Shown piece after piece: positions 50,692-60,147 of a DNA stretch of 64,000 nucleotides. The stretch covers positions 1 through 64,000 of the forward strand of contig NZ_QXGH01000036.1 of the NCBI RefSeq assembly GCF_003515065.1, written 5' to 3'. The notes under the pieces were generated by a model, which saw only the letters and a list, made by a program, of their open reading frames with translations, was not told where the DNA came from and did no database searches. The position numbers were made by a program, and so were the translations under genes. Positions within the stretch are counted from its first letter, which is position 1; every line of letters begins with the position of its first letter. The stretch comes from Nocardioides immobilis (GTDB taxonomy: Bacteria; Actinomycetota; Actinomycetes; Propionibacteriales; Nocardioidaceae).

Positions 50692-52457
50692 GTCGCCTTC
50701 CGCTCCCGCCCCAGCGAGGTGATCTCGTTGCTGTCGTTGAGCCTCGGAGTGGCTTGGATGAGCTGCCTGCTGTAGGCGTGTTCGGGTGCCGTCAGCACCT
50801 TCTCCGTGGTGCCTTCCTCGACGATCCTGCCGTCGGCCATCACCGCGACCCGGTCGCACAGGTCGGCGACCACCCCTAGGTCATGGCTCACGAGCAGCAA
50901 GGTCATCGAACGCTCGCTCTGGAGTCGGCGTAGAAGGTCGAGGATTTCCGCCTGCACGGTCACGTCGAGTGCCGTCGTCGGCTCGTCAGCGACCAGGATC
51001 TGCGGTTCGCCGCTGAGGGCCAAGGCGATCGATACGCGCTGGGCGATTCCTCCCGATAGCTGGTGGGGGTATTGGGTTGCGACGACATCCGGTGTGCGTA
51101 GACCCACCTCACGGAGAAGGTCGCGTGCCGTGCGGGATGCGGCCTTTCGTGAGAGGCCTCGACGGAGGCGGAGCAGTTCGCGCAGTTGCGATCCGACCGT
51201 GAAGCATGGATCGAGTGCGACCATTGGTTCCTGGGAGATGAGCCCGATCTTGTGCCGGCGCACCTCGCGAAGACCGGACTCACCCAGGGCAAGCAGATCC
51301 TGCCCGTCGAGCAAGATCTGACCCGCGAGAACGCGGCCGGGGGGCGGTACGAGTCCGAGAACGGCAAGGGCGGTCGTCGTCTTCCCGGATCCGGACTCAC
51401 CCACCAGACCGAAGGCCTCCCCTTTCCTCACCGCGAGGCTCACGCCGGCGACTGCGAGCGCTTCGTCTGCAGCGCCGAAGGCGATCTGGAGGTCCTCGAT
51501 GACGAGTGCCGACTGGTTTGCGATATCGCCGTCAGCGAGTCGGAGTGGCCTTGTCGCCGGGGACGCGTCAGCGTTCGCATGAGCAGCGCGGCGATCCTTG
51601 CGGGGCCGCGGTGCCGACCTGGGACGCCGATGGCCCGTGAGTCCCCGAAGGATGGCAAACCCGACAAGATTGAGCGCCAGCACAGTGCTGGTCAGCGCGA
51701 ACCCAACCGGGACCATCATCCACGGGTTGACGTACATGTTGTGTGCCGCGGTCAGCGTCAGCTGCCCCCAGCTGGGCGTCTCGGGCGAGAACCCGAGGCC
51801 CAGGAATGACAGGGAGGTGAGGAACAGGAACGTCCCGCTGTACTGGATGAAGGTTTGAACGGTCAGAGGCCCGGCGAGGTTGGGCAGAATGTGCCGGGCG
51901 AGGATTCGTCGACGTGGCAGGCGCGAGACGAGCGCGGCGTCGACGTACGGCATGCTCCTGGCGCCTGCCGTTGCGTTCCGGGCGACGCGGTACGTCACGC
52001 CGCTGGTGAGGACGCCGAACACGATGGCCATGAGCGTGATGTTGTTGTCTGTGACCGCTGCGACGGCCAGGACGACCACGAGGCCAGGCATCGCAAACAG
52101 GACGTCAGCTGCAAAATTGGCCAGGGTGTCGACAGGCCCTCGCAGGTAACCGGCCAGGAGTCCAACGGGCACGCCAATGAGCACCGAGACCCCGACGGGG
52201 ATCAGCGCGGTCACGAGGAGGCCTGAACCGCCGTGTAGCAAGCGGGAGAGGACATCGCGGCCGAGATCGTCGGTTCCGAGCCAGTATTCGCTGGTCGGTC
52301 CGCTCAGCGTTGTGGAGAGGTCCTGCGCCAGCGGGTCATGCGGTGAAAGCCAGCCCGCGCAGGCGCAAGCCAGCGAGATCACCACCAGCCAGCCGAGGCT
52401 GATGGCGGCCACCGGCCGGGTAACCGCACGGCGGATGGCGTCGCCCTGCGCGGTCAC
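50688..52457 (-). CDS. fused ABC permease-ATPase (DppC-DppD type)
   Basis: The 589-aa protein has an N-terminal permease part (about 1-275, six hydrophobic segments, YWLGTDDLGRDVLSRLLHGG) joined by a charged Arg-rich linker (about 275-315) to an ABC ATPase: Walker A GLVGESGSGKTTTALAVLG, signature LSGGIAQRVSIALALSG, Walker B VADEPTTALD. Fusion of these two subunits recurs in actinobacterial peptide, nickel and opine importers. It is cotranscribed with the rest of the series and overlaps dppB by 4 nt. Confidence 0.92.
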   Translation of the reverse strand: MTAQGDAIRRAVTRPVAAISLGWLVVISLACACAGWLSPHDPLAQDLSTTLSGPTSEYWLGTDDLGRDVLSRLLHGGSGLLVTALIPVGVSVLIGVPVGLLAGYLRGPVDTLANFAADVLFAMPGLVVVLAVAAVTDNNITLMAIVFGVLTSGVTYRVARNATAGARSMPYVDAALVSRLPRRRILARHILPNLAGPLTVQTFIQYSGTFLFLTSLSFLGLGFSPETPSWGQLTLTAAHNMYVNPWMMVPVGFALTSTVLALNLVGFAILRGLTGHRRPRSAPRPRKDRRAAHANADASPATRPLRLADGDIANQSALVIEDLQIAFGAADEALAVAGVSLAVRKGEAFGLVGESGSGKTTTALAVLGLVPPPGRVLAGQILLDGQDLLALGESGLREVRRHKIGLISQEPMVALDPCFTVGSQLRELLRLRRGLSRKAASRTARDLLREVGLRTPDVVATQYPHQLSGGIAQRVSIALALSGEPQILVADEPTTALDVTVQAEILDLLRRLQSERSMTLLLVSHDLGVVADLCDRVAVMADGRIVEEGTTEKVLTAPEHAYSRQLIQATPRLNDSNEITSLGRERKAT

Positions 52458-53395
52458 GTGAGCCTCACCCGCGGATTGAGCGCTGCCACGATCAAGTCGG
52501 TCACCAGGTTGGCAACGACAACAACGAGGCAGAACATCAGAACGGCCCCCTGCACAAGGGGCAGATCATGGATGCGGACCGCTGTGAGCATCAGGGTCCC
52601 CACACCCGGCAAACCGAAGATCGATTCCACGACGACCACTGCCCCGAGCGCGAAGACGAACCCGATGCTGGCGACGGTGACGATCGGACCGCTCGCGTTC
52701 CGAAGGACGTGCTTGCCGAGGATCCGCCACCTCGGGAGCCCAGCCGCGATCAGGGTGCGGACGTACTCCCGGGACAGTTGATCAGCCACGGCGTCACGGG
52801 TCTGGAATGCCACCTGGCCAACCCCCGCGAGGCCGACCGCGATCGTCGGCAGGATCAGATGCGCGAACCAGTCCGTCGGCGACGAAGCAACCGGCACGTA
52901 CCCAGTCGCCGGCAGCACAGGAACCTTGATCGCGAAGATGAGCACGAGGACCGCGGCGAGCCAGAAGTTCGGGATCGACATCGAGATGCTGCCGAACCAC
53001 TGGACGAAGGCATCAGCCACACCGCCGCGGACTGCGGCCAACATGCCGAGCGTCACCCCCACGACCAGCGTGAAGATGGTCGCCAGGAGAGCGACCGACA
53101 CCGTGACAGGCATAGCTCGCGACAAGGAGGTGAGGGTCGATTCGTTCGTCACGAACGATGTCCCGAGATCTCCGTGCAGCAGGTCGCCGAACCACGACAG
53201 GAAGCGATCAATCAGCGGGCGATCCAAGCCGAGCTCGTGGTGCAGGTCAGAAACCTGCTTCGAGGTGGCGCCGGATCCGAGGAGGAACGCCGCCGGATCC
53301 CCGGGGACCAGCTCGACCAGGAAGTAGGTCATCGTGGCGACGATCGCCATGATCGGCACACTGAGCGCCAATCGGACGGATGCCAACCTCAACAT
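52454..53395 (-). CDS. peptide-type ABC transporter permease (DppB)
   Basis: The 313-aa membrane protein has six predicted membrane segments and the DppB/OppB loop RTLIAAGLPRWRILGKHVLRN, with LVPGDPAAFLLGSGA near the N-terminus. It is the partner permease to the fused DppC. It lies 3 nt after the binding-protein gene. Confidence 0.92.
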   Translation of the reverse strand: MLRLASVRLALSVPIMAIVATMTYFLVELVPGDPAAFLLGSGATSKQVSDLHHELGLDRPLIDRFLSWFGDLLHGDLGTSFVTNESTLTSLSRAMPVTVSVALLATIFTLVVGVTLGMLAAVRGGVADAFVQWFGSISMSIPNFWLAAVLVLIFAIKVPVLPATGYVPVASSPTDWFAHLILPTIAVGLAGVGQVAFQTRDAVADQLSREYVRTLIAAGLPRWRILGKHVLRNASGPIVTVASIGFVFALGAVVVVESIFGLPGVGTLMLTAVRIHDLPLVQGAVLMFCLVVVVANLVTDLIVAALNPRVRLT

Positions 53396-53398
53396 GAC

Positions 53399-54943
53399 TC
53401 AACCCTGGGCGGGAGTGAGGTTGTACAGCGCCGGCGCACCTGCTCGCCTGGGCTCCACCACGTCGACCACGTCCGGGTTGTAACCGTGCAGCTGGCTGGT
53501 GAGCGCCGGCACCACGAACCACGACTGCTCGGCGGCATGCACTGCCAGTGCGCGGTAGATCTGCTCCTGCTCGTCACCCGTCGCAGTCACAGCTTCAGCG
53601 AGCATCGAGTCGACCGTCGGGTCCACGTGCCTGAGGGGGTTGAAGGTCGCCGTCGCAGTCATGGACGAGGATACGTCTGTGAAGGGAAGACCAGTCACAC
53701 CTTGGAGCGTCACCGCAGCAGCCCACTTGCCGGACATGACCTCTTCGGGGAAGTCAGTCAAGTGGTCGTTCAGGCTGACGTCGATACCGACCTCGCGAAG
53801 GTATCCCGCAAGAGCCTGAGCCAGTCGGTCCCACTTGGGGTTGTTCAAGACCTCCAACTCGAAACCGTCCTCGTAGCCCGCATCAGCCAGCAGCTCCTTG
53901 GCCTTCTCGGGGTCGTACGGGTAGGTCGAGTCCAACTCCTCGGTGTAGCCGGCACTATCGGAGCTGAACGGCGTCGAGGCGTTGACCTCGCCGAATCCAT
54001 CAAGAACCTCTTCAAAGATGGTCTCTCGATCGATCGCATAGTTCATCGCCTGGCGCACGCGAACATCGCCCAGCGGCTCGACAATCGTTCCCTCGAGGTC
54101 GAAGATCGTCAGTCCGAAGAACGCGCTCGGCGAACCCACAGCAGTCTCCCATCCACTGATCTCAGTGTCGGGCTGAACGATCTTGTAGTCGATCTGCCCG
54201 CTACGCGCCGCATTGTCCGCTGCCGTCGCATCGTTGAAGAGCGAGATCGTCAACTCCTCGAAACGGTCCCACTCCCCCGCGGCCCAGTAGTCGGGATTCT
54301 CGGTGAACACATACGTCTGGTTCGCCGTCGACTGCGACTCGTCGAACTCGTAGGGCCCGCTGCCCGCCGCGTCGAACGTCAGGCTCTCCGGGTCCTTGAG
54401 CGCTTCCGGGCTCACCATCCAGCCGGCCTGCTGGGAGAATCCGTAGGGAAGGTCGGGACTCGGAACCGTGAGGTTGAACTGAACAGTCGACTCATCGACC
54501 GCCTCGACGCTTTCGATGATGCTCAGGAAACCGAGTGCGGCGAAGTTCGACGGGGTGGCGGTCTTGCCGTACTCGATGTTCGCGACGACGGCCTCGGCGT
54601 TGAATGACGCACCGTCGGTGAAGGTGACATCGTCACGCAACTCCATCACGAGCGTCTGCGGGTCCGTGTACTCCCACGAGGTGGCCAACCAGGGGACAGG
54701 GTTACCTTCGGCGTCGAGGTGGGTCAGCGTGTCGTAGGTCGCCTGTGCGACGTACTGACTGATCTGCGCCTTCCACGGGTCCATCGTGTTGCCCGTCGGC
54801 TCGGCCGCCAGCGTGAATGAGGCGCCGTCGCCACCGCTGCCATCCCCCTCACCCACGCCACACGAAGAGCTGGCGGACACCACGATCAACGCGATGGTTG
54901 CCGAGACGATCGCCCTTCTCCTGGGAAGGAACAACGAACGCAT
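53399..54943 (-). CDS. extracellular solute-binding protein, family 5 (lipoprotein)
   Basis: The 514-aa protein has a signal peptide with lipobox SASSSC (C28), then the family 5 fold: DPWKAQISQYVAQATYDTL, LVMELRDDVTFTDGASFNAE, and NVGVRQAMNYAIDRETIF-type motifs. It captures the substrate of the ABC importer at the cell surface. Family 5 members bind peptides, but also opines, heme, nickel and aromatic amides. The substrate is not predictable here. It is first in the leftward series and divergent from the TetR gene. Confidence 0.9.
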   Translation of the reverse strand: MRSLFLPRRRAIVSATIALIVVSASSSCGVGEGDGSGGDGASFTLAAEPTGNTMDPWKAQISQYVAQATYDTLTHLDAEGNPVPWLATSWEYTDPQTLVMELRDDVTFTDGASFNAEAVVANIEYGKTATPSNFAALGFLSIIESVEAVDESTVQFNLTVPSPDLPYGFSQQAGWMVSPEALKDPESLTFDAAGSGPYEFDESQSTANQTYVFTENPDYWAAGEWDRFEELTISLFNDATAADNAARSGQIDYKIVQPDTEISGWETAVGSPSAFFGLTIFDLEGTIVEPLGDVRVRQAMNYAIDRETIFEEVLDGFGEVNASTPFSSDSAGYTEELDSTYPYDPEKAKELLADAGYEDGFELEVLNNPKWDRLAQALAGYLREVGIDVSLNDHLTDFPEEVMSGKWAAAVTLQGVTGLPFTDVSSSMTATATFNPLRHVDPTVDSMLAEAVTATGDEQEQIYRALAVHAAEQSWFVVPALTSQLHGYNPDVVDVVEPRRAGAPALYNLTPAQG

Positions 54944-55013
54944 GACGCCTCCTGGACGGTCAAACCACTAACGAGAGTTGAGAATGTGAACTACTGAATG
55001 ACATCGTTCGGGT

Positions 55014-55757
55014 GTGACGTACGTCAACCCGCTGAACATCGCCGGACCGGATGGAATCCATACCGGATCGGCTCCAGACGACGTCCGCGGAGTCCGGCCG
55101 CCGCGACAACGGCGCAGCAAGGAGTCGCTCGACCGGGTCCTTGCTGCGGGCGTGCAGGTGTTGGTGGATGGCGGCTACGCCGCGTTCACGATCAACGAGG
55201 TCGCCCGGCGTGCAGGGGCAAGCTCGGGCCTGATCTATGCCAGGTTCGAGCACAAGGCGGCCCTCTTCGAGGCCGTCATGGTGCACGAACTGACCCGCAT
55301 GGTCGACCACGAGAACGCGGCCATCGAGGATCTCGCCGAGCGCCACCTCCCGACCGCTGACCTGATCGAGGGGATCGTGCGCCTGTTCGCCGACATCGCC
55401 CGTCGCGAGGCTCCGCTTACCCATGTCTTCATGGAGCGCACAACGGTGGAGCCGAGCCTGACCACTCACGTCAAGGAACTGCGCACGGCACCTCTGCGCA
55501 TTGCAGAACTGCTGGTACAGCGAGCAGACGATCTGCGCCACACAGACTCACGCAGAGCCGCGGACATGGCGTTCTGGATCATCACCTCAGCCCTTGAGCG
55601 TCGCGTGCACACCGACATGTGGCGACACTGGGAGTCGGAGTCGGAGACAGGGACGGGGCCGGACAAGGGTTGGGACCTGTTCGTAACAGACCTCGTCGAC
55701 GTCGTTCATGCGTTCCTGCTCGCGGACGACCCGTCCTCGAGATCTCGGGGCACGTAG
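55014..55757 (+). CDS. TetR-family transcriptional regulator
   Basis: The 247-aa regulator has the TetR helix-turn-helix (FTINEVARRAGASSGLIYARFEHKAALF, about 60-88). The start is taken as GTG 55014, which is 70 nt from the binding-protein gene on the opposite strand. It most likely represses the divergent ABC-kor series until a ligand is present. The N-terminal 40 residues are longer than usual, so a later internal start is possible. Confidence 0.88.
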   Translation: MTYVNPLNIAGPDGIHTGSAPDDVRGVRPPRQRRSKESLDRVLAAGVQVLVDGGYAAFTINEVARRAGASSGLIYARFEHKAALFEAVMVHELTRMVDHENAAIEDLAERHLPTADLIEGIVRLFADIARREAPLTHVFMERTTVEPSLTTHVKELRTAPLRIAELLVQRADDLRHTDSRRAADMAFWIITSALERRVHTDMWRHWESESETGTGPDKGWDLFVTDLVDVVHAFLLADDPSSRSRGT

Positions 55758-55803
55758 GCGCCGCGACACGCTGACGGCACGGCTGTCGCTCCTAGGTGTG
55801 GCC

Positions 55804-56496
55804 TCAGGCGGGCGGTTGGTCGAGGTCGCGCACCTCGGCGCGCAGCTGGGTCATCCGGGCGTCGAGGTCCGCAGCGATGCGGGCCGCGTCGGTGAGCTCC
55901 TCGAGCAGGCCGTGCGGCACGGTGGCGTCGTACTTGTAGTAGATGGAGTGTTCGACGCTGGCCCAGAAGTCCATGGCGATGGTGCGGATCTGGAGCTCGA
56001 CGGGGACGTTCTCGGTGCGGTCCGAGAGGAACACCGGGACCTCGATCGTCAGGTGCAGGCTGCGGTAGCCGTTGGGCTTCGGGGTGGCGATGTAGTCCTC
56101 GACCTCGAGGACGGTGACGTCCGACTGGCGGGTCAGCATGTCCTTGATCCAGTAGACGTCGGACACGAACGGGCAGACGACCCGGACGCCGGCGATGTCC
56201 AGGACGCTCTCGGCGATGGCGTCCAGCGACCCGTCGGCGCCGCGCTTGGCGGCCTTCGCGAACAGGCTGTCGGGTGACTTGAGCCGGCTCCGGACGTGCT
56301 CGATCGGGCTGTGGTCGTACGCCTCCTCGAACTCCTCGCGCAGGATCGCGATCTTGGTGGTGACCTCGTCGATCGCGAACTTGTACCGCATCCGGAAGCG
56401 GTTGAGTCGCCGATGCACCTGCCGCAGCTCGTGGCCCTGGCCGTCGAGGAACGCCACCTCGCCCGGCTGGGCGAGCTCAGGCTCCGGGGCGGTCAT
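55804..56496 (-). CDS. small alarmone synthetase (RelP/RelQ-type)
   Basis: The 230-aa protein is a stand-alone RelA/SpoT synthetase domain without hydrolase or TGS. Conserved residues include D100 in VLDIAGVRVVCPF, YIATPKPNGYRSLHL, and the catalytic Glu in VPVELQIRT (about E167). It would make ppGpp, pppGpp or pGpp from GTP/GDP and ATP. ATG 56496 overlaps the histidine kinase gene by 4 nt, so it is cotranscribed with the two-component system. Confidence 0.92.
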   Translation of the reverse strand: MTAPEPELAQPGEVAFLDGQGHELRQVHRRLNRFRMRYKFAIDEVTTKIAILREEFEEAYDHSPIEHVRSRLKSPDSLFAKAAKRGADGSLDAIAESVLDIAGVRVVCPFVSDVYWIKDMLTRQSDVTVLEVEDYIATPKPNGYRSLHLTIEVPVFLSDRTENVPVELQIRTIAMDFWASVEHSIYYKYDATVPHGLLEELTDAARIAADLDARMTQLRAEVRDLDQPPA

Positions 56497-57905
56497 GACG
56501 TGCTCACCGCCAGGGGGAGGCTGACGGTGAACGTGGTGCCGGAGCCGGGGCTGCTGGTGCAGGTGACGGTGCCGCCGTGGGCCTCGGTGAGCGACTTCAC
56601 GATCGCCAGCCCGAGTCCCGAACCGCCGTGGTCGCGGGTGCGGGAGGGGTCGGCGCGGTAGAAGCGGTCGAAGACCTTCGCCTGTACGTCGGACGGCATG
56701 CCGGGGCCGGAGTCGTGCACGGAGAGGTCGACGTGGCGGTCGCGGGCGCGGACGGCGACCTCGATCGGTGAGGTGGCCGGGGTGTGGGCCAACGCGTTGG
56801 TGAGGAGGTTGGCGAGGATCTGGCGCAGGCGGGACTGGTCGCCGATGACGACGGGTGGGCTCGCGCCCGGCTGGGCGTCGACGGAGATCTGTCGTTCGGG
56901 CTGCAGCGCCTGGGTGTCGATGACCGCGTCGGTGGCGAGGCTGAGCAGGTCGACCGGGGTTCGCTCGAGGGGCCGGGACTGGTCGAGATGGGCGAGCAGC
57001 AGCATGTCGTCGACCAGGTCGCCCATCCGCTTCGACTCCGACTCGATGCGGGCCATGATCGTGTCGAGGTCGTCGCTGATCCCGGTGCGCCACATCTCGG
57101 CGTGGCCGCGGACGGCGGCGACCGGCGTACGGAGCTCGTGGCTGGCGTCGGAGATGAAGCGTCGGAGCCGGGTCTCGGAGGTGGTGCTGGCGGAGAAGGC
57201 GCGCTCGATCTGGGCGAGCATCCCGTTGAGCGCGTGGGCGAGGCGCCCCACCTCGGTGCCGCGCCGGTAGTGCGGGACGCGCTCGGTCAGGTCGCCGGCG
57301 GCGATCCGTTCGGCCGTGTCCTCGATCCGTTCGAGTGGCTGGAGCCCGATCCGGGCGATGACCCACGCAGCGGCCGCGGTGAAGAGCAGCACGAGGGCGC
57401 TGACCAGCAGCGACAGCCGGGTCAGCCGGGCGACCGTGGCATCGGCGTCGGCGAGCGAGACCGCCAGGACCACCGTCTGGCCGGTGTCATCGTCGGAGGT
57501 CGCCCGGGCCCGCCACCGGCTGTTCCCGTCGACCGAAGGCACCGTGACGACCTCGTCGGTGCCGACGAGGTCGGCCTCGTCGAGCTCCGGCGCCGCGTCA
57601 CCCAGGTCGGGGCCGAGCGAGCAGACCACGTCGCCCTCGCTGTCGAGCACCAGCAGGACGAAGTCGCTGCGCAGACCTCGGGGGTCGCGGGGGTTGGCGC
57701 ACAGGTTCCGCGGAGCACCGGGCAGTGGGTTCTCCGCCGCATCGGGGGCGATGGAGCTGACCTGGTCGTTGACCCGGTCGAGGAGGTAGGACCGCAGGAG
57801 GAAGATGCCGGACGCGTTGGCGACGGCGAGCCCCGCCGAGACGAGCAGGACCATCCCCAGGACGAGCCGGCCGCGGATGGACAGTCCCAGGGACGGGATC
57901 CTCAT
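56493..57905 (-). CDS. sensor histidine kinase (HAMP)
   Basis: The 470-aa kinase has two membrane helices (about 12-37 and 165-186), a periplasmic sensor of about 120 residues, a HAMP region, the phospho-acceptor H256 in SDASHELRTPVAAVRG, and an ATPase domain with SGPGMP and GGSGLGLAIV. The extracellular part has two cysteines (about C69 and C95) that may form a disulfide. It overlaps the response regulator by 1 nt. The signal is unknown. Confidence 0.92.
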   Translation of the reverse strand: MRIPSLGLSIRGRLVLGMVLLVSAGLAVANASGIFLLRSYLLDRVNDQVSSIAPDAAENPLPGAPRNLCANPRDPRGLRSDFVLLVLDSEGDVVCSLGPDLGDAAPELDEADLVGTDEVVTVPSVDGNSRWRARATSDDDTGQTVVLAVSLADADATVARLTRLSLLVSALVLLFTAAAAWVIARIGLQPLERIEDTAERIAAGDLTERVPHYRRGTEVGRLAHALNGMLAQIERAFSASTTSETRLRRFISDASHELRTPVAAVRGHAEMWRTGISDDLDTIMARIESESKRMGDLVDDMLLLAHLDQSRPLERTPVDLLSLATDAVIDTQALQPERQISVDAQPGASPPVVIGDQSRLRQILANLLTNALAHTPATSPIEVAVRARDRHVDLSVHDSGPGMPSDVQAKVFDRFYRADPSRTRDHGGSGLGLAIVKSLTEAHGGTVTCTSSPGSGTTFTVSLPLAVSTS

Positions 57906-58624
57906 CAGGCGGCCTGGACCTTCAGCACGTAGCCGACGCCCCGGATGGTGTGGATGAGGGGCGGTTCGATGATGTCGACCTTGCGGCGCAGGTAGCTGAT
58001 GTAGGACTCGACGACGCCGGAGTTGCCGTTGAAGTCGTAGTGCCAGACATGGTCGAGGATCTGGGCGCGGCTCATCACCAGCTCGGCGTTGCGCATGAGG
58101 AACCGGAGCAGGGCGAACTCGGTCGGGGACAGGGTGACGAGCTTGCCGGCGCGGTGGACCTCGTGGCGGGCCTCGTCGAGCTCGAGGTCGGCGTACGTGA
58201 GCCGGTTGGTCTCCTCGCGGGTCGCGGGTCGGGTACGGCGCAGCACCACCCCGACCCGGGCGACGACCTCCTCCAGCGAGAACGGCTTGGTGATGTAGTC
58301 GTCGCCGCCGAGGGTCAGTCCCGCGAGCCGGTCCTCCAGGGCGTCACGTGCGGTCACGAACACGGCCGCCATGTCCGGGTGCACCTTCCGGAGCCGGCGC
58401 AGCAGGTCGACGCCGTCGGTGTCGGGCAGCATCACGTCGAGGAGCGCGAGGTCGATCTTCACCTTGTCCGCGTGCGCGACCGCCTCGGTCCCGGTGCTCG
58501 CGCGCAGGACCTCGTAGCCGACGAACGCCAGGCTCATCGCCAGCATGTCCTGGATCGCGGGCTCGTCCTCGACGACCAGCAGTCGGGTGCCCGGCACCAC
58601 GGAGTCGGGGGTGATCGTTGCCAT
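57905..58624 (-). CDS. OmpR/PhoB-family response regulator
   Basis: The 239-aa regulator has a receiver domain with phosphorylatable D63 (LALLDVMLPD) and the acidic pocket VVEDEP, followed by a C-terminal winged helix (LSPTEFALLRFLM, then YISYLRRKVD). Together with the adjacent histidine kinase and alarmone synthetase it forms an RR-HK-SAS operon. The VTC gene ends 102 nt upstream on the same strand. Confidence 0.93.
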   Translation of the reverse strand: MATITPDSVVPGTRLLVVEDEPAIQDMLAMSLAFVGYEVLRASTGTEAVAHADKVKIDLALLDVMLPDTDGVDLLRRLRKVHPDMAAVFVTARDALEDRLAGLTLGGDDYITKPFSLEEVVARVGVVLRRTRPATREETNRLTYADLELDEARHEVHRAGKLVTLSPTEFALLRFLMRNAELVMSRAQILDHVWHYDFNGNSGVVESYISYLRRKVDIIEPPLIHTIRGVGYVLKVQAA

Positions 58625-58726
58625 GCGCTGAGCATGGCCGGTGTCACTGACCCGAGGCTGGGAGGTTCCTGGCAGTTGTCTGTGAACACGGGGTCCGAGC
58701 CGCTCCCGGGCCCGGGGTCGCGCTCA

Positions 58727-59554
58727 TCAGCTGCCAGGGCGGGCGATGCGCGGAATCGTCAGGTGCCGCTGCATGGCGCGGTGCCACTTGAGCCTGGGCA
58801 GCTCGGGGTGGAGGGCCGCCATCCCGACTCCGAACTTGGAGATCCGGCCGGGTCGGTGTCCGTGGGACCAGAGCAGCCGGTCGAGCTCGGAGGGGGTCGA
58901 CCCGGTCTTAGTCTCGACGATCGCGACGTCGGGGCACGCCAGCTCGCTCCGTCGCTGGTCACCGACGGCACGCCACCTGACACCGACATCGATGGTGGCC
59001 CTGCTGCGCGAACCGGGGAGGTGCAACGTTGTACGACGGTAGGCGCTCACCAGGACGGGCCGGAGCTGGTCGCTGCGCACGCCGCTCAACCCGGCACCGG
59101 CGAGGGCCTCGTCGACGAACCGGTGGCCCTCGTCGGTGAGCGGCCGGAGATCGGCGTCCGGGTGCGGGATCCGCTCCTTCACGGTCACCCCCCGTGGCCC
59201 TCGGGTCTTGACCTCGAGCCAACACGATCCCGTGTCCAGGTACCTGCGGGTGCGCACCTTGAAGCGGCGGCGGCGGCCCTGCCCGGCCAGCAGGAAGCTC
59301 AGCTGGTCGTCGGTGTCGAGGTACGTCGAGCTGTACCCGAAGCACCGTCGACCCTCGATCTCGAGGACCCGCGTGGACGAAGGCACCGCTGCGACGAGGG
59401 GAGCGACCGCGGCGATCGGCAGGACGTACTTGCGGTCCACCCGCTGCAGCAGGGACGCCTCCTCGACCAGCTCGGCCAGGGAGATCGGCGGCAGCTCCTC
59501 CCACGCTGCGTCCAGGCCCGGACCTCCGGCGCCGGCGACATCGAGCGCCGTCAT
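58727..59554 (-). CDS. VTC-domain polyphosphate polymerase
   Basis: The 275-aa protein has the basic catalytic tunnel of VTC proteins: RVDRKYVLP (K42), RRRRFKVRTRRY, EVKTRGPRG, ATIDVGVRW, ETKTGS and SKFGVGM. VTC4-type enzymes make inorganic polyphosphate from ATP. Bacterial members stand alone, as here. The gene overlaps a DUF4956 membrane protein by 4 nt, and together with the CotH gene upstream forms a recurrent but poorly understood trio. Confidence 0.9.
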   Translation of the reverse strand: MTALDVAGAGGPGLDAAWEELPPISLAELVEEASLLQRVDRKYVLPIAAVAPLVAAVPSSTRVLEIEGRRCFGYSSTYLDTDDQLSFLLAGQGRRRRFKVRTRRYLDTGSCWLEVKTRGPRGVTVKERIPHPDADLRPLTDEGHRFVDEALAGAGLSGVRSDQLRPVLVSAYRRTTLHLPGSRSRATIDVGVRWRAVGDQRRSELACPDVAIVETKTGSTPSELDRLLWSHGHRPGRISKFGVGMAALHPELPRLKWHRAMQRHLTIPRIARPGS

Positions 59555-60147
59555 CGCGCGCCTCCGGCCCGACGTACGGCGGACCGGGCGATGCCTTTGC
59601 TATCGGTGGTCGCGCGGCGGCGCACCCGGACCAGCGTGACGTCGTTGACCAGGTCGGTGCGTTGCACGTCGAAGGAGACGACCGAGTCTCCCAGCAGGTC
59701 CTCGAGGCGTTGTGCGAGCAGCCCGTCGTCGGTGACCGCGGAGTCCAGGACGATGTCCTGCACGGTGGTGGTCCGCGCCAGCAGGGGGTGGTCGCCGATC
59801 CACACCGCGACGAGCACCGCGCCCATCAGGGCCAGGTGGACCGGTTCGAGGACCGACGACAGGCCGCCCAGCAGACCGAGTGCGATCGCCGCGAAGTAGT
59901 AGGCGATCTCGCGCTGCGCGAGCTCCTCCGAACGCAGCCGGATGATCGACAGCACGCCGAAGAGACCCAGACCGAGACCGGCGCCGACGGAGCCGCCGGC
60001 GAGCGCCACGGTGACGGCGAGGACACCAACGTTGACGACGAGGAAGGCGACGACGAGCTCGCGCCGACCGCCCCGGCGCAGGAAGATCCCGAAGACGAGG
60101 ACGACGATCGCCACGGCGTCCGCGGCGAGCATGGCGTACTGGCTCAT
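59551..60147 (-). CDS. DUF4956 family membrane protein
   Basis: The 198-aa protein begins with four membrane segments (about 5-110) including GLGLGLFGVLSIIRLRSEE, the family signature. A soluble C-terminal domain follows (about 120-198), ending VNDVTLVRVRRRATT. DUF4956 proteins co-occur with VTC polymerases and are thought to place polyphosphate synthesis at the membrane or form a channel; no function is established. It overlaps both neighbours by 4 nt. Confidence 0.88.
   Translation of the reverse strand: MSQYAMLAADAVAIVVLVFGIFLRRGGRRELVVAFLVVNVGVLAVTVALAGGSVGAGLGLGLFGVLSIIRLRSEELAQREIAYYFAAIALGLLGGLSSVLEPVHLALMGAVLVAVWIGDHPLLARTTTVQDIVLDSAVTDDGLLAQRLEDLLGDSVVSFDVQRTDLVNDVTLVRVRRRATTDSKGIARSAVRRAGGAR

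Noticed and set aside
54944..55013. A TetR operator in the divergent region upstream of the binding protein.
   Set aside because: I found only weak, short symmetries (for example ATGT...ACAT) that do not stand out from background.
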